The notes under the pieces: model-generated | Database searches by the model: none | What the model saw: the letters and a program-made list of their open reading frames with translations, nothing else | What the model was told of the DNA's origin: nothing | Shown here: in pieces, positions 33,695 to 43,430 of the stretch | How positions within the stretch are numbered: the first letter of the stretch is position 1 | How the letters are laid out: the number at the start of each line of letters is the position of its first letter | NCBI GenBank assembly: GCA_945890645.1 | Contig: CAMDCV010000030.1 | Span: forward strand, 1-52,548 | DNA: 52,548 bases | From: Akkermansia muciniphila | GTDB lineage: Bacteria > Verrucomicrobiota > Verrucomicrobiia > Verrucomicrobiales > Akkermansiaceae | Direction: 5' to 3' | Made by a program: the position numbers and the translations under genes

Positions 33695-35137
33695 CTAACG
33701 ACGAAGGCTCGATTCGAACATGCTGACCAGTTCCTTCATGGAATTGTCTTTCTTCATTTGCTCGGTTACTTTTTTGCAGGCGTGAATCACGGTGCCGTGA
33801 TCGCGACCACCAAATGCTTCGCCAATGTCCATCAGCGAGGACTTGGTGAGCTGACGACTGAGATACATCGCCACCTGGCGTGGATAAGCAACACTGGTCG
33901 GACGGCGTCGACTGGTCATGTCCGCTAGGCGTAAATCGAAATGCTCCGCCACAGCTTTTTGAATCGCATCAATCGTGACTTGCTTGGTCGCTTCTTCGCG
34001 AAGAATGTCGCGCAGTAGATACTCGACTTTCTCCAAGGGAACACTTTCCCCTGCCAACGAAGCATAAGTAGCCACACGCATGAGAGCGCCCTCAAGGCGA
34101 CGCACATTACTGCGAATGTGTTCGGCGAGGTAGCGCACGATCGAGTCATCGAGCTTGACCTTCCACTCTTCCATTTTACGTTGAAGAATGGCGGTGCGGG
34201 TTTCTTCGAGCGGCACTTGCAACTCCACTGTCAAGCCACATTCAAAGCGTGAGATGAGACGTGGTTCAAACTGCTTGATTTCGCAAGCCGGACGGTCGCA
34301 AGTAAGGACCACCTGACGCTGGCCATCGATGAGTGTGTTGAAGGTGTGGAAAAACTCTTCTTGGGAGCGCTCTTTGCCGGCAATGAATTGCACATCGTCG
34401 ATAAGCATCAACTCGGCTGTGCGATACCGTTTGCGGAATTTTTCGAGGTCGCCTTTGCGGACGGCATCGATGAACTCATTGGTGAACTTTTCGCATGTCA
34501 GATAGACCACGCGAGAGTTCGGACGTGTGCGCAGCCACTCTTGACCGATGGCTTGCATCAGGTGCGTCTTGCCGAGACCGGGACCGCCGTGAATGAATAA
34601 CGGATTGTAACCGACCGCCTTGTGCTTAGCGACGGCGTGGCAGGCGGCATGGGCGAATTGACTATTGCTGCCGACCACAAAACGACCGAAGTGAAATTGT
34701 GGATTCAGGCCTGCGATCTTGAGACGTTTTTCTAACGGATCTTCGGATGACAGATAGCTTTCATCGCGATCATCCAAGCTCAATTCAGCAGCAACTCTTG
34801 CGGGAGTGGGCAGCACTTCTTCTTCGCATACGGTCAGCTTTATCTCGCGCAAGCCATAAACATGGGTGCAAGCATCGACGAGTTCAGGCCAGTAATTTGT
34901 CTCGATCCAAACCAAGTGAATTTCGTTAGGAAGGCCGATGGTGATTTGTTGGTCATCGACACTCAGCAAACGGCTCATGCGGAACCATCGATGATACGCA
35001 TCCGTGCTGACGCGCTTCGTAAGAAATTCTTGAACTTGCTGCCAGTGGTCAGTGCTGAGTGTTATTGCGGGGGTAATTGTGTCTTGGTTGACCTCACTAG
35101 ATTCCATAGTCTGATTTTTTTTGAAATTTAACTCCAT
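33695..35137 (-). CDS. dnaA: Chromosomal replication initiator DnaA
   Basis: 480 residues from ATG 35137; ATG 35107 (MESSEVNQ) is an equally plausible start and neither has a good ribosome site. Domain I (about 30-110) with WQQVQEFLTKRVSTDAYHRWF, a short linker (domain II), the AAA+ domain with Walker A GGPGLGKTH (K190) and Walker B LMLIDDVQFIAG, and the C-terminal DNA-binding domain with the DnaA signature FGGRDHGTVIHACKKV. It opens oriC and loads helicase. dnaN, recF and gyrB are not adjacent, and no convincing DnaA-box cluster is seen nearby. Confidence 0.96.
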   Translation of the reverse strand: MELNFKKNQTMESSEVNQDTITPAITLSTDHWQQVQEFLTKRVSTDAYHRWFRMSRLLSVDDQQITIGLPNEIHLVWIETNYWPELVDACTHVYGLREIKLTVCEEEVLPTPARVAAELSLDDRDESYLSSEDPLEKRLKIAGLNPQFHFGRFVVGSNSQFAHAACHAVAKHKAVGYNPLFIHGGPGLGKTHLMQAIGQEWLRTRPNSRVVYLTCEKFTNEFIDAVRKGDLEKFRKRYRTAELMLIDDVQFIAGKERSQEEFFHTFNTLIDGQRQVVLTCDRPACEIKQFEPRLISRFECGLTVELQVPLEETRTAILQRKMEEWKVKLDDSIVRYLAEHIRSNVRRLEGALMRVATYASLAGESVPLEKVEYLLRDILREEATKQVTIDAIQKAVAEHFDLRLADMTSRRRPTSVAYPRQVAMYLSRQLTKSSLMDIGEAFGGRDHGTVIHACKKVTEQMKKDNSMKELVSMFESSLRR

Positions 35138-35434
35138 CCCCGTCTAGCGAAACAAATTTGCTGCAACGTGAGGCGGGGTTGAACTTAATGAAAATTCTGA
35201 TCAACAAAATCAAAAAAAATCTCTCGCAAAAGATTCCTCAAACAATTCCCTCAACCATGGGCGTTCCACGCGCAAAAAATTTCAAAAAGTTCTGCGCAAC
35301 ACTTTTAAGACATCTTAAAATTTTAGCTCGTTCGATTTCACGAAAATCTGCGCAAGCCATATTGAATAAAGGAATATTCGATTACTCATGGCTTTGTCTT
35401 GAGTGTTCGCGCAGATGTGATGAGAATCAGGCCC
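35138..35434. promoter_or_regulatory. Divergent dnaA/symporter intergenic region with perfect palindrome
   Basis: About 300 bp, very A-rich in places. A perfect inverted repeat ttttaaga (35303-35310) / tcttaaaa (35313-35320) with a 2-bp spacer is a good operator candidate between the divergent dnaA and symporter genes. tctgcgcaa occurs twice (35291-35299, 35347-35355). No sequence close to the DnaA box TTATCCACA was found, so I do not call this an origin. Confidence 0.5.
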
Positions 35435-37177
35435 ATGCAAGAGTATGTTTGGGATTTGATCATCGTCGGAATGTACTTTGCCGTGATCATCAGCATCGGT
35501 CTCTATGCATCGCGTGGGCAAAAAACGATGGAAACATACGCGCTGGGCGATCGCTCCATGCCATGGTGGGCCGTGCTCGCATCGATCCTCGCGTCAGAGA
35601 TCTCCGCAGGCACATTCCTAGGCACCCCGGGCGAAGGATTTGCGAAACAGAATTTCATCTATGCGCAGTTAGTCATCGGCACGATCATTGCGCGCTTGTT
35701 AGTGGCGGCCATCTTTATCAAGCCATTTTATAAATTCAATGTGGTCAGTATTTATGAGTTTTTGGAGATTCGTTTCGGCAAGCTAACACGGCGCATGGCA
35801 TCGTTTGTTTTCCTTCTGACTCGTTCGCTGGCCAGTGGCTCGCGCATTTATGTGGCGGCGATTTTGTTAGTCTTAGCGTGGCAGATTGTGAACCCTGCAT
35901 TTTTACAACTCAGCCCGGAAGAGCGCTTTACGCAAGAGTTGGGAATTTATGCGCTATCGGTGATTATTATCACGGCATTGACCGCTCTTTATACGACATT
36001 TGGCGGCATCAAGGCTGTCGTGTGGACGGATATGATCCAAGTCTCCCTGATGTTCGGGGCGGCGATTTACGTGTTCTTTTGGCTACTGAATGAAACGGGC
36101 GGCTGGACTCCATTTGTCGAGACGATCAAGACGCCGATGTTTTTAGAAACTGGCATACGCAAGGAGCATAGTTTGGGTGAATCCATCAAATACATCCTCG
36201 AACAGGAATACACCATATGGGCCGCGCTGATCGGCTCGATCTTCACCACTCTCGCCACCCATGGCACCGACCAAGACATGGTGCAGCGCATGCTCACATC
36301 GAAGGATGCGAAGCGAGGTCAACGCGCGGTGATCATGTCGGGCTTAGTGGACCTCCCCGTCGTGCTCGGGTTCCTCGCCATCGGAATCTTGATTTATCGC
36401 TTTTATCAACAGAATCCCGTTGGCGCACCCACCAATGACGTTTTCGCGTGGTTCATGTTGCACGACCTCTCTCCCGGTCTGCGTGGGCTGATTGCCGCGG
36501 GTCTTTTCGCGACTGCCATGGGATCTCTCTCGACTGCGCTCAATGCCTTGGCGACCACCTTCACCAAAGACTGGTATGTTGGCGTGTTCCGCCCCCAAGC
36601 GACATCAGAGCAGCAAATGAAAGCGGCCAAGATTTCGACGATCGCGTTTGCTGTTTTGCTGGCATTAATCGGCATCGGCACAGCGTTGCTCAAACTCAAA
36701 AACCCCGAACTGCGCATCATCCCGATTGTATTAGGCTCGTTTGGCTACACATATGGATCGTTGCTGGGAATTTTCCTTGTCGGCATGCTCACCAAAAATC
36801 GTGGTACCTGCCGTGGCAACCGCATCGCAATGATCGCTGGCCTCTGTGCGACTTTGTTCCTCAGTGGTGCGCACAACGACGTGTATGACATTTTCCATGA
36901 CAAGGAAGCGCGCTACCGCAATGCGATTAAAACACTCACTCTCGCCAATCCGAATGTGGTGCCTACCGATGAGGAAATCGCGAAAAAAGCTCGCCTGAAA
37001 ATCGAAGAATTACCAACCATCGCCTCGCATCCGAATGCCCAGTCACCCCTGTTTTCACCGAGCTGGCTGCCGACGATTTCCTTCACGTGGCGCATCATGG
37101 TGGGCACTCTTACCACAGTATTTGTGGCTCTCTTTTTCTACCGCAAACGCGAAACTCTCGTCGCGCTGAAGCAATAA
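35435..37177 (+). CDS. Sodium:solute symporter (SSS family)
   Basis: 580 residues with about 13-14 membrane segments. From ATG 35435 the protein begins MQEYVWDLIIVGMYFAVIISIGLYAS, the usual family start; ATG 35420 and TTG 35399 are in-frame alternatives. Family features: ALGDRSMPWWAVLASILASEISAGTFLG (the conserved first signature after the first segment), YEFLEIRFG, TTFGGIKAVVWTD, and the HGTDQDMVQRMLTSKD loop. It takes up a substrate with Na+; sugar, amino acid, sialic acid and other carboxylates are all possible. A loop of about 90 charged residues precedes the last membrane segment. kdsB starts close behind. Confidence 0.9.
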   Translation: MQEYVWDLIIVGMYFAVIISIGLYASRGQKTMETYALGDRSMPWWAVLASILASEISAGTFLGTPGEGFAKQNFIYAQLVIGTIIARLLVAAIFIKPFYKFNVVSIYEFLEIRFGKLTRRMASFVFLLTRSLASGSRIYVAAILLVLAWQIVNPAFLQLSPEERFTQELGIYALSVIIITALTALYTTFGGIKAVVWTDMIQVSLMFGAAIYVFFWLLNETGGWTPFVETIKTPMFLETGIRKEHSLGESIKYILEQEYTIWAALIGSIFTTLATHGTDQDMVQRMLTSKDAKRGQRAVIMSGLVDLPVVLGFLAIGILIYRFYQQNPVGAPTNDVFAWFMLHDLSPGLRGLIAAGLFATAMGSLSTALNALATTFTKDWYVGVFRPQATSEQQMKAAKISTIAFAVLLALIGIGTALLKLKNPELRIIPIVLGSFGYTYGSLLGIFLVGMLTKNRGTCRGNRIAMIAGLCATLFLSGAHNDVYDIFHDKEARYRNAIKTLTLANPNVVPTDEEIAKKARLKIEELPTIASHPNAQSPLFSPSWLPTISFTWRIMVGTLTTVFVALFFYRKRETLVALKQ

Positions 37178-37234
37178 TTTTTGCTAAACTCTTGCTATTC
37201 TCGCGTGCCCTCTGTTATCAACCATCTCACACCC

Positions 37235-38002
37235 GTGTCTCCATCATCCAAGCATATAGTCGGCATTTTACCCGCTCGCTGGGGGTCCACCCGCTTCCCT
37301 GGTAAGCCGCTTCATCGACTCGCTGGAAAAACTCTCATCCAGCATGTGTGGGAGCGCTGCCAAGAGTGCACGCTGCTTGATCGTGTGGTGATTGCCACCG
37401 ACGATGACCGCATCCGCGATGAAGCCATTTCTTTTGGGGCAGAAGTCGTGATGACCGCCGCGCATCATCCCACGGGCACGGATCGGATTGCCGAGGCCGC
37501 TGCTGCCATTCCTCAAGCCTCGCACATCATTAATATTCAAGGGGATGAGCCATTGATCGAACCTACACTCATCGATGAACTTGCGCAGGCGATGATAAAC
37601 GATGACGCTCTACCCATGGTCACCGCCGCGAATCCCATCGAAGATGAGGCCGCTTACCATGATCCCAACGTGGTAAAAGTCGTGCTCGATCTTAATGGCC
37701 ACGCTCTCTATTTTTCGCGCTCGCCCCTGCCCTACCGCCGCACTCAACCCGCAGGCCTCACACTCTATCGTCATAAGGGTATCTACGGCTATCGACGCGA
37801 TTTTTTAGAAACCTTCATCACCTGGCCGCCCTCGCCCCTGGAACAAGCGGAATCGCTCGAACAACTACGTGCCTTAGAAAATGGTGCCCGCATCAAGGTC
37901 ATCATTACGACCGATGATTCTATTGGCCTCGATACGCCGGAGCAAGCGCCGCTTATCGAATCTCTCCTCACACGACTTTCCTCAACACACATACCACACT
38001 GA
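37235..38002 (+). CDS. kdsB: 3-deoxy-manno-octulosonate cytidylyltransferase
   Basis: 255 residues from GTG 37235; GTG 37205 or TTG 37181 would add an N-terminal tail of 10-18 residues, and there is no ATG. It activates Kdo with CTP for lipopolysaccharide synthesis. Seen: [26 protein letters not shown] (nucleotide-binding start), [10 protein letters not shown], the [14 protein letters not shown] motif, and [12 protein letters not shown] lipid A-type outer membrane is implied. It lies 58 bp after the symporter and 13 bp before pyrG. pyrG makes the CTP that KdsB uses, so the pairing is sensible. Confidence 0.93.
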   Translation: MSPSSKHIVGILPARWGSTRFPGKPLHRLAGKTLIQHVWERCQECTLLDRVVIATDDDRIRDEAISFGAEVVMTAAHHPTGTDRIAEAAAAIPQASHIINIQGDEPLIEPTLIDELAQAMINDDALPMVTAANPIEDEAAYHDPNVVKVVLDLNGHALYFSRSPLPYRRTQPAGLTLYRHKGIYGYRRDFLETFITWPPSPLEQAESLEQLRALENGARIKVIITTDDSIGLDTPEQAPLIESLLTRLSSTHIPH

Positions 38003-38015
38003 TACTACTCCTATT

Positions 38016-39638
38016 ATGAAATACATTTTTGTCACCGGCGGCGTCGTCTCATCTCTTGGCAAAGGACTCGCCGCAGCTTCGATCGGCACCCTTCTCGAAC
38101 AACGCGGCCTCAAGGTCCTGATGCAGAAGTTCGATCCGTATCTCAATGTCGATCCCGGCACCATGTCGCCTTACCAACACGGCGAAGTGTATGTGCTCGA
38201 TGACGGTGCCGAAACCGACCTCGACCTCGGCCACTACGAGCGTTTCACTTCCGGTGTGCTCTCGCGCATGAACAATCTCACCTCCGGCCAAGTATTCGAT
38301 GCTGTCATCAAAAAAGAACGCCGCGGCGACTATCTTGGCAAGACGGTGCAGTTCATCCCGCATGTGACCGATGAAATTAAATCGCGCATCTACGAAGTCA
38401 CGAAAAACAACCAAGACGTCGATGTCTTGATCACGGAAATCGGCGGCACGGTGGGTGACATGGAAGGCTTGTTATTCCTTGAAGCCCTGCGTCAGTTCGC
38501 CTTGGAAGTCGGGAAGGAACACGTCTGCTTCATTCACGTTACCCTACTCCCCTACATCAAGGCAGCCGGCGAAGTGAAAACAAAACCGACCCAGCAATCG
38601 GTCGCGAAGTTACGTGAAATCGGTATTCAACCCGACATCATTATTTGCCGCACTGAGGCAGATCTCGATGAGGATAACCGTCGTAAAATCGCGATGTTTT
38701 GCAACGTCGATAAAAAGCACGTCGTCGCCTTTCGTGATTGCGATCACAGCATTTACGAATGCCCCCTCGATCTGCGCCGCGATAAGATCGACCGCCTTGT
38801 CGTGGATAAGATTGGCCTCGGTCATACGCCCCCACCCGCCCTCGAGGAATGGGAAAATTTTGTGCAACGCGTCATCCATCCGAAGCACAGCGTCACGATC
38901 GCAGTTGCTGGCAAATACACGGAACTGCAAGATGCCTACAAGTCGATTTACGAATCGCTCATTCATGCCGGTGCCGCACACGACACAAAAATCAAGATCG
39001 TCCGTATCGATACGGAAGCATTAGAGAACCAAAGTGCCGAAGAGGTCATCGGCCATGTCGATGGAATCCTTGTACCTGGTGGTTTCGGCGATCGCGGCAT
39101 CGAAGGAAAAATTCTCGCCGCCAAGTATGCTCGCGAACATAACATTCCTTATTTCGGCATCTGTCTGGGCATGCAAATCGCCACCATCGAATTCGCTCGC
39201 AACGTTTGCGGCATGACTGGCGCCAACTCCACCGAGTTTGATGTGAACACGCCCTACCCCGTTGTCAGTTTGCAGGAAGAGCAGAAAAAACTTACTACCA
39301 TGGGCAACAACATGCGCCTCGGTGCCTGCGAGTCCATCCTTTTTGCTGGCACTCAAACCGCTCAACTCTATCACAATGCCGATCGCATCACCGAGCGTCA
39401 TCGTCATCGCTACGAATTCAATTCCGACTACCAGGAAAGACTGCAAGAGAACGGGCTCGTCGTCAGTTCCGTCAGTGCGAAGGAAGGCTTGGTGGAAATC
39501 ATTGAGCTACCGAGCAATCGCTTCCACGTTGCATGCCAGTTCCATCCCGAGTTTCAATCGAAGCCAAACAAACCGCATCCTTTGTTCTCCGGCTTCATCA
39601 ATGCCGCCTTGGAAAAGAAAATGCGCGAGGAGCTATGA
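38016..39638 (+). CDS. pyrG: CTP synthase
   Basis: 540 residues from ATG 38016. It makes CTP from UTP with ATP and glutamine. The synthetase domain begins [24 protein letters not shown] (P-loop), with [33 protein letters not shown] and [11 protein letters not shown]. The glutamine amidotransferase domain (from about residue 290) has [10 protein letters not shown], the nucleophile in FGICLGMQ, and the histidine/glutamate in QFHPEF. Normal length for the family. Its regulation is usually allosteric through GTP. Confidence 0.96.
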   Translation: MKYIFVTGGVVSSLGKGLAAASIGTLLEQRGLKVLMQKFDPYLNVDPGTMSPYQHGEVYVLDDGAETDLDLGHYERFTSGVLSRMNNLTSGQVFDAVIKKERRGDYLGKTVQFIPHVTDEIKSRIYEVTKNNQDVDVLITEIGGTVGDMEGLLFLEALRQFALEVGKEHVCFIHVTLLPYIKAAGEVKTKPTQQSVAKLREIGIQPDIIICRTEADLDEDNRRKIAMFCNVDKKHVVAFRDCDHSIYECPLDLRRDKIDRLVVDKIGLGHTPPPALEEWENFVQRVIHPKHSVTIAVAGKYTELQDAYKSIYESLIHAGAAHDTKIKIVRIDTEALENQSAEEVIGHVDGILVPGGFGDRGIEGKILAAKYAREHNIPYFGICLGMQIATIEFARNVCGMTGANSTEFDVNTPYPVVSLQEEQKKLTTMGNNMRLGACESILFAGTQTAQLYHNADRITERHRHRYEFNSDYQERLQENGLVVSSVSAKEGLVEIIELPSNRFHVACQFHPEFQSKPNKPHPLFSGFINAALEKKMREEL

Positions 39639-39668
39639 GTGATCGGAGTTGCTATCCAAGAAAAAACC

Positions 39669-40163
39669 ATGAGTGACCACGATCCATTCAACTACCCGCA
39701 ACAAGCACATCCTAAAGCTCGTGATCTAATGTCCGAAGATTTCTTCTGGGACTGTGCCGACGAGGACGCTCCATTTGGCAGTGACGAAGGATGGGATGCT
39801 TACTATGAGTGGCGGAGCTGGCGTTCTGAGAACCCAACAAGTGAGATCAAGGAGTGCATTGCATGGATCGTTTCTTACAGACTCGACGAATATAATGACT
39901 CGCTCTATTCTGATACACAGGTGAAGAAGGATATTGAATCGCCTGATGATGCTTTCCTAGCTGAGGGATTTGACATCTACACTCTGGATACAACAATTAT
40001 AGCGACAGGACTTGGACAGTTGATTGATGAGGGCAAGATAGACGAGACTGCAAAGCCATACATTCGAGTCGCGGTTATGAGGCAGCTACACCCTCTTTTA
40101 TGTGAGCGTGATCAGCGTAGTGTAATACTTAAGGCAGTCCTTCGAGTAATCGACGCGGCATAA
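39669..40163 (+). CDS. Orphan acidic protein of unknown function
   Basis: 164 residues from ATG 39669 (an in-frame GTG 39639 directly after pyrG is possible). The protein is acidic and Trp/Tyr-rich in its first half (LMSEDFFWDCADEDAPFG, WDAYYEWRSWRSENP) and helical in the second (AVMRQLHPLLCERDQRSVILKAVLRVIDAA). I do not recognise a family and see no signal or membrane segment. By eye its codons are richer in A and T than those of pyrG or nadA, which hints at recent arrival. It converges on nadA with 5 bp between stop codons. Confidence 0.65.
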   Translation: MSDHDPFNYPQQAHPKARDLMSEDFFWDCADEDAPFGSDEGWDAYYEWRSWRSENPTSEIKECIAWIVSYRLDEYNDSLYSDTQVKKDIESPDDAFLAEGFDIYTLDTTIIATGLGQLIDEGKIDETAKPYIRVAVMRQLHPLLCERDQRSVILKAVLRVIDAA

Positions 40164-40168
40164 TGCTC

Positions 40169-41107
40169 CTAACGCGATTGCTCGAGCATCAAAAGCAACG
40201 GCGCCTCGGCACGGACACGAATGTCTTCGGGCAGTTCGACGCGTGGGCTGAGATCGCGCAAGCAATCGTGCAACTTCTGCAAGGTGTTCATTTTCATGTA
40301 GCGACAATCCGCACAAGCGCAGCGGTCGGTTGGTCCAGGAATGAGATTTTTGTCGGGGCACTCGCGGCGTAGGCGGTGCAGCATGCCGCTTTCTGTCACG
40401 ACGATGATATCATTCACCGGCGCGTTCTTGCAATACGTTACCATTTTTTCAGTGGAACATACTTCATCGGCCAGCAAACGCACGGCTTGGGTGCATTCAG
40501 GGTGAGCGACCACTAGAGCCTGCGGGTATTGCTCCTTGATCTTGCGGATCGACTCACGTGTGAATTCGACGTGCACGTAGCAGGAGCCCTGCCAGAGGTC
40601 CATCTTGCGACCGGTCTGCTCCATCACCCAAGCACCGAGGTTTTGATCGGGCACGAAAAGAATCGGTCGATCCTGCGGTGCTTTATTGACGATCTTCACG
40701 GCATTGCCCGAGGTGCAAATGACATGGCACAGGGCTTTGACATGCGCGGAGCAGTTGATGTAGGCGATCACGTAATAATTTTTTTCCGCGTGATCTAACA
40801 GAAATTTTTCCAATGCCGGGCCAGGACAAGATTGCTCTAACGAACAGCCCGCGTCCTTGTCGGGCAACACGACAATCTTACTCGGGTTGACGATTTTCGC
40901 CGTCTCCGCCATGAAATGCACACCGCAGAATACAATCACATCCGCCTGCGTTTCCTTGGCATGATACGCGAGACCGAGTGAGTCGCCGACGTAGTCCGCT
41001 ACATCTTGGATGTCACCGGTTTGATAGTTGTGCGCGAGAATGACCGCGTTGCGTTCGCGTTTGAGACGTTTGATTTCGGAAGTGAGATCGATGGCAGTGG
41101 CAGACAT
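40169..41107 (-). CDS. nadA: Quinolinate synthase
   Basis: 312 residues. With NadB it makes quinolinate from iminoaspartate and dihydroxyacetone phosphate for NAD synthesis. The 4Fe-4S cysteines appear in IVFCGVHFMAETAKI, in HVICTSGNAVKI and in the last cluster region PTDRCACADCRYMKM. AVILAHNYQTGDIQDVADYVGDS and the DKDAGCSLEQSCPG motif are also typical. ATG at 41107. It lies 13 bp downstream of fabF on the same strand, so the two may be co-transcribed. nadB and nadC are not in the window. Confidence 0.95.
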   Translation of the reverse strand: MSATAIDLTSEIKRLKRERNAVILAHNYQTGDIQDVADYVGDSLGLAYHAKETQADVIVFCGVHFMAETAKIVNPSKIVVLPDKDAGCSLEQSCPGPALEKFLLDHAEKNYYVIAYINCSAHVKALCHVICTSGNAVKIVNKAPQDRPILFVPDQNLGAWVMEQTGRKMDLWQGSCYVHVEFTRESIRKIKEQYPQALVVAHPECTQAVRLLADEVCSTEKMVTYCKNAPVNDIIVVTESGMLHRLRRECPDKNLIPGPTDRCACADCRYMKMNTLQKLHDCLRDLSPRVELPEDIRVRAEAPLLLMLEQSR

Positions 41108-41120
41108 GGTTAAATTTGTG

Positions 41121-42368
41121 TTAGGCGAAACGCTTGATCAGCAACGAGGCATTGTGACCGCCGAAGCCGAAGCTATTGCTGAGGGCGATATCGACTTTCG
41201 CTTCGCGGGCGACGTGTGGCACGTAATCGAGATCGCACTCGGGATCAGCTTCGTCGAGGTTGATGGTAGGTGGCACGATGTTTTCTTTCATCGCCATCAA
41301 GCAGGCGGCAATCTCCACACCACCCGCTGCGCCGAGAAGGTGACCGGTCATGGATTTTGTGGAGCTCACGAGCAGTCCGTTTTTTGCATGGTCGCCGAAG
41401 GTTCGTTTGATCGCTTTGGTTTCACATACATCGCCGAGACCCGTGGATGTGCCATGGGCGTTGACGTAGCTGACTTGGTCCGCGTTGATCTTGCCGTGGC
41501 GTAGAGCCATGTCCATGCAGCGTGCTGCGCCTTCACCTTCGGGATGGGGCGAGGTCATGTGGTAAGCATCGGCGCTGAGACCGTAACCAATCAACTCTGC
41601 GTAAATCGTAGCACCACGTTTTTTCGCGTGTTCGAGTTCCTCGATCATTAGCACACCGGCACCTTCGCCCATGACAAAGCCATCACGCCCGACATCAAAC
41701 GGACGCGAGGCGCGTTGTGGTTCGTCGTTACGAGTGCTGAGGGCTTTCATGTTGCCGAAACCCGCGAGTCCGCAGGGAAGGATACTCGCTTCACCGCCAC
41801 CGCAGAGGAAGGCATCGGCATCGCCGAATTTGATAATACGCCAGGCCTCACCGATCGAATGATTCGAGGTTGCGCAAGCCGTGACGATGGCCATGTTGGG
41901 ACCACCGAAACCGTATTCCATGGAAACGATGCCACTGGCGATGTTTGCGATCATCATCGGAATGAGGAAGGGCGAAACACGTCCCGGGCCGCGCTGAATC
42001 AGCTTGGAATGCTCTTCTTCCAATGTGCCCAGCCCACCGATGCCACTGCTGACCATTACGCCAATTTGATTTTTATCGACCTTATCCACGTCGATCCCGG
42101 AATCGACCAAAGCCATGCGTGCGGCGGCCACTGCCAACTGCACATAACGATCCGCACGGCGGCAGTCTTTGGGATTATTGAAAAAGGGTGTGGCGTCGAA
42201 ATTCTTCACTTCTCCTGCGATGTGGGTCGAGTAGGCACTGGTATCCATCGAGGCGATGCGATCAATGCCACTGCGTCCGGCTTTCATGGCTTCCCAAGTC
42301 GAAGCCAAATCATTTCCTATCGGGCTGATGCAGCCGATGCCAGTTATCACAACGCGTCTTTCGTTCAT
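41121..42368 (-). CDS. fabF: Beta-ketoacyl-ACP synthase II
   Basis: 415 residues. It extends fatty acids by condensing malonyl-ACP with acyl-ACP. The nucleophile is C165 in VTACATSNH, and the two active-site histidines are in NAHGTSTGLGD and SMTGHLLGAAGG. The start MNERRVVITGIGCISPIGND and the end LSNSFGFGGHNASLLIKRF are typical of FabF, as is the FDVGRDGFVMGEGAGVL motif. Full-length and apparently intact. ATG 42368 is 89 bp from the zinc-ribbon gene upstream. It is followed by nadA after 13 bp. Confidence 0.95.
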   Translation of the reverse strand: MNERRVVITGIGCISPIGNDLASTWEAMKAGRSGIDRIASMDTSAYSTHIAGEVKNFDATPFFNNPKDCRRADRYVQLAVAAARMALVDSGIDVDKVDKNQIGVMVSSGIGGLGTLEEEHSKLIQRGPGRVSPFLIPMMIANIASGIVSMEYGFGGPNMAIVTACATSNHSIGEAWRIIKFGDADAFLCGGGEASILPCGLAGFGNMKALSTRNDEPQRASRPFDVGRDGFVMGEGAGVLMIEELEHAKKRGATIYAELIGYGLSADAYHMTSPHPEGEGAARCMDMALRHGKINADQVSYVNAHGTSTGLGDVCETKAIKRTFGDHAKNGLLVSSTKSMTGHLLGAAGGVEIAACLMAMKENIVPPTINLDEADPECDLDYVPHVAREAKVDIALSNSFGFGGHNASLLIKRFA

Positions 42369-42457
42369 ACAGGAGTGGGATTTTTATTCCCGACCTTTCC
42401 TACACACTCTCACAAAGCCACGCAAGCCCAACTGTCAGGAAACATGAGGGTTTTTTC

Positions 42458-42685
42458 TTAACGCGGGCGCTGGCATTTGCGTCCACAATTCGGGCAATCG
42501 ATGATCTTTTCCCGTCCGCGATCCTCCCATGTGGTGAGGCAGAGATCGCAGAGAAGTCGCGAGCGTCGACCGCGTCGTTCGGCATTGTGATGCGCGAATT
42601 GCGAGATCCATCCAAAGATCGCGACTAGCACAAAAGCGGCGATGATGATCGCCAGGCAAAATTCTGACAAACTCAGTTCAATCAT
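42458..42685 (-). CDS. Small membrane-anchored zinc-ribbon protein
   Basis: 75 residues from ATG 42685 (MIELSLSEFC). One N-terminal membrane segment (about 8-27, FCLAIIIAAFVLVAIFGWI) is followed by a basic linker and a zinc ribbon of CDLC and CPNC pairs (with one further cysteine near the end). The start overlaps the last 8 bp of the TonB-like gene, so it is the fourth gene of the exbB cluster. The ribbon probably faces the cytoplasm. The function is unknown; an assembly or regulatory role for the ExbB-ExbD complex is a guess. Confidence 0.68.
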   Translation of the reverse strand: MIELSLSEFCLAIIIAAFVLVAIFGWISQFAHHNAERRGRRSRLLCDLCLTTWEDRGREKIIDCPNCGRKCQRPR

Positions 42686-43430
42686 GATCGTATTGCCAAA
42701 TGATTTCACAGGCCAACCAACCGAGGGCCTGCTTGGATTCCGGAAAACGCACGCGTTTCAGCCAGTTTTCCAGCGCCACCACCCGTTTATCGGATTCTTT
42801 TCCCGCTGGCACGCACGACAACACAAGCCCATCGCGATTGACTTCGAGCATGTACTTCAATCCGGCAGCATCATTGATGGGCCCGGCGTAATCAGGCCAT
42901 TGTTGTGGCAACTGATCCGCTTTGAGTGGCGAGAGCCAGCGTAGGCGCGGTTGCAAGAGTTTCGTGGTTTCCACGGGAGAAACATTGGGTATTGGTTCTG
43001 CTAGAGGCAATGGCGGTAGCAACGCGTTGCTCTCAAAAATTGGCTTAGTATCGGGCAAATTCACCGAGCGCAATATTTGACCCGGTTGGAATGCTGGGCT
43101 CAATTCATCGTGAAGCCAGGCATCGCTCAGGGACTCGATTGCCCGCTCCCGCCCCGCATCGGGAAAGGGTGTCCTCTGCACAATTTTTTCTAACCATTCG
43201 CGATTGTCATACGTCGTCGGGACCATTACCAACTCGGCTGTTCGATTCAAGGAAAGCGGCGGTGGAAAAACGCGTACGCGCACGGTGGTCAGTAACAACG
43301 CCATGATCGGCAATACAATCAAGGCCGCTAAGAGCAGGCTCCACCTACGGCGAAAACTACGCCGCCAAGGAAAGATCCATGGGTGCGCATGGGGCACGGT
43401 AGGATTCGACTGACCTTCCGGTTCACTCAT
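42678..43430 (-). CDS. Membrane-anchored protein, possible divergent TonB-like partner
   Basis: 250 residues. A proline-rich cytoplasmic tail (PHAHPWIFPWRR) is followed by a membrane segment (about 32-51, LLLAALIVLPIMALLLTTVRV). A periplasmic region with proline-rich stretch (LPPLPLAEPIPNVSP) follows, and then a C-terminal domain (about 160-245) with QLPQQWPDYAGPINDAAGLKYMLEVNRDG. The layout, with an N-terminal anchor, Pro-rich spacer and short C-terminal domain, is that of TonB. I cannot see the TonB YP motif or a clear strand pattern, so the call rests mainly on context. Start overlaps the exbD stop by 4 bp. Confidence 0.55.
   Translation of the reverse strand: MSEPEGQSNPTVPHAHPWIFPWRRSFRRRWSLLLAALIVLPIMALLLTTVRVRVFPPPLSLNRTAELVMVPTTYDNREWLEKIVQRTPFPDAGRERAIESLSDAWLHDELSPAFQPGQILRSVNLPDTKPIFESNALLPPLPLAEPIPNVSPVETTKLLQPRLRWLSPLKADQLPQQWPDYAGPINDAAGLKYMLEVNRDGLVLSCVPAGKESDKRVVALENWLKRVRFPESKQALGWLACEIIWQYDHD

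Noticed and set aside
35138-35434. Possible replication origin next to dnaA
   Set aside because: No TTATCCACA-like boxes were found, and dnaN, recF or gyrB are not next to dnaA. Only a dyad was seen.
35158-35733. 191-codon ORF starting in the dnaA/symporter spacer
   Set aside because: Most of it overlaps the well-supported symporter in another frame, and its upstream part lies in A-rich non-coding DNA.
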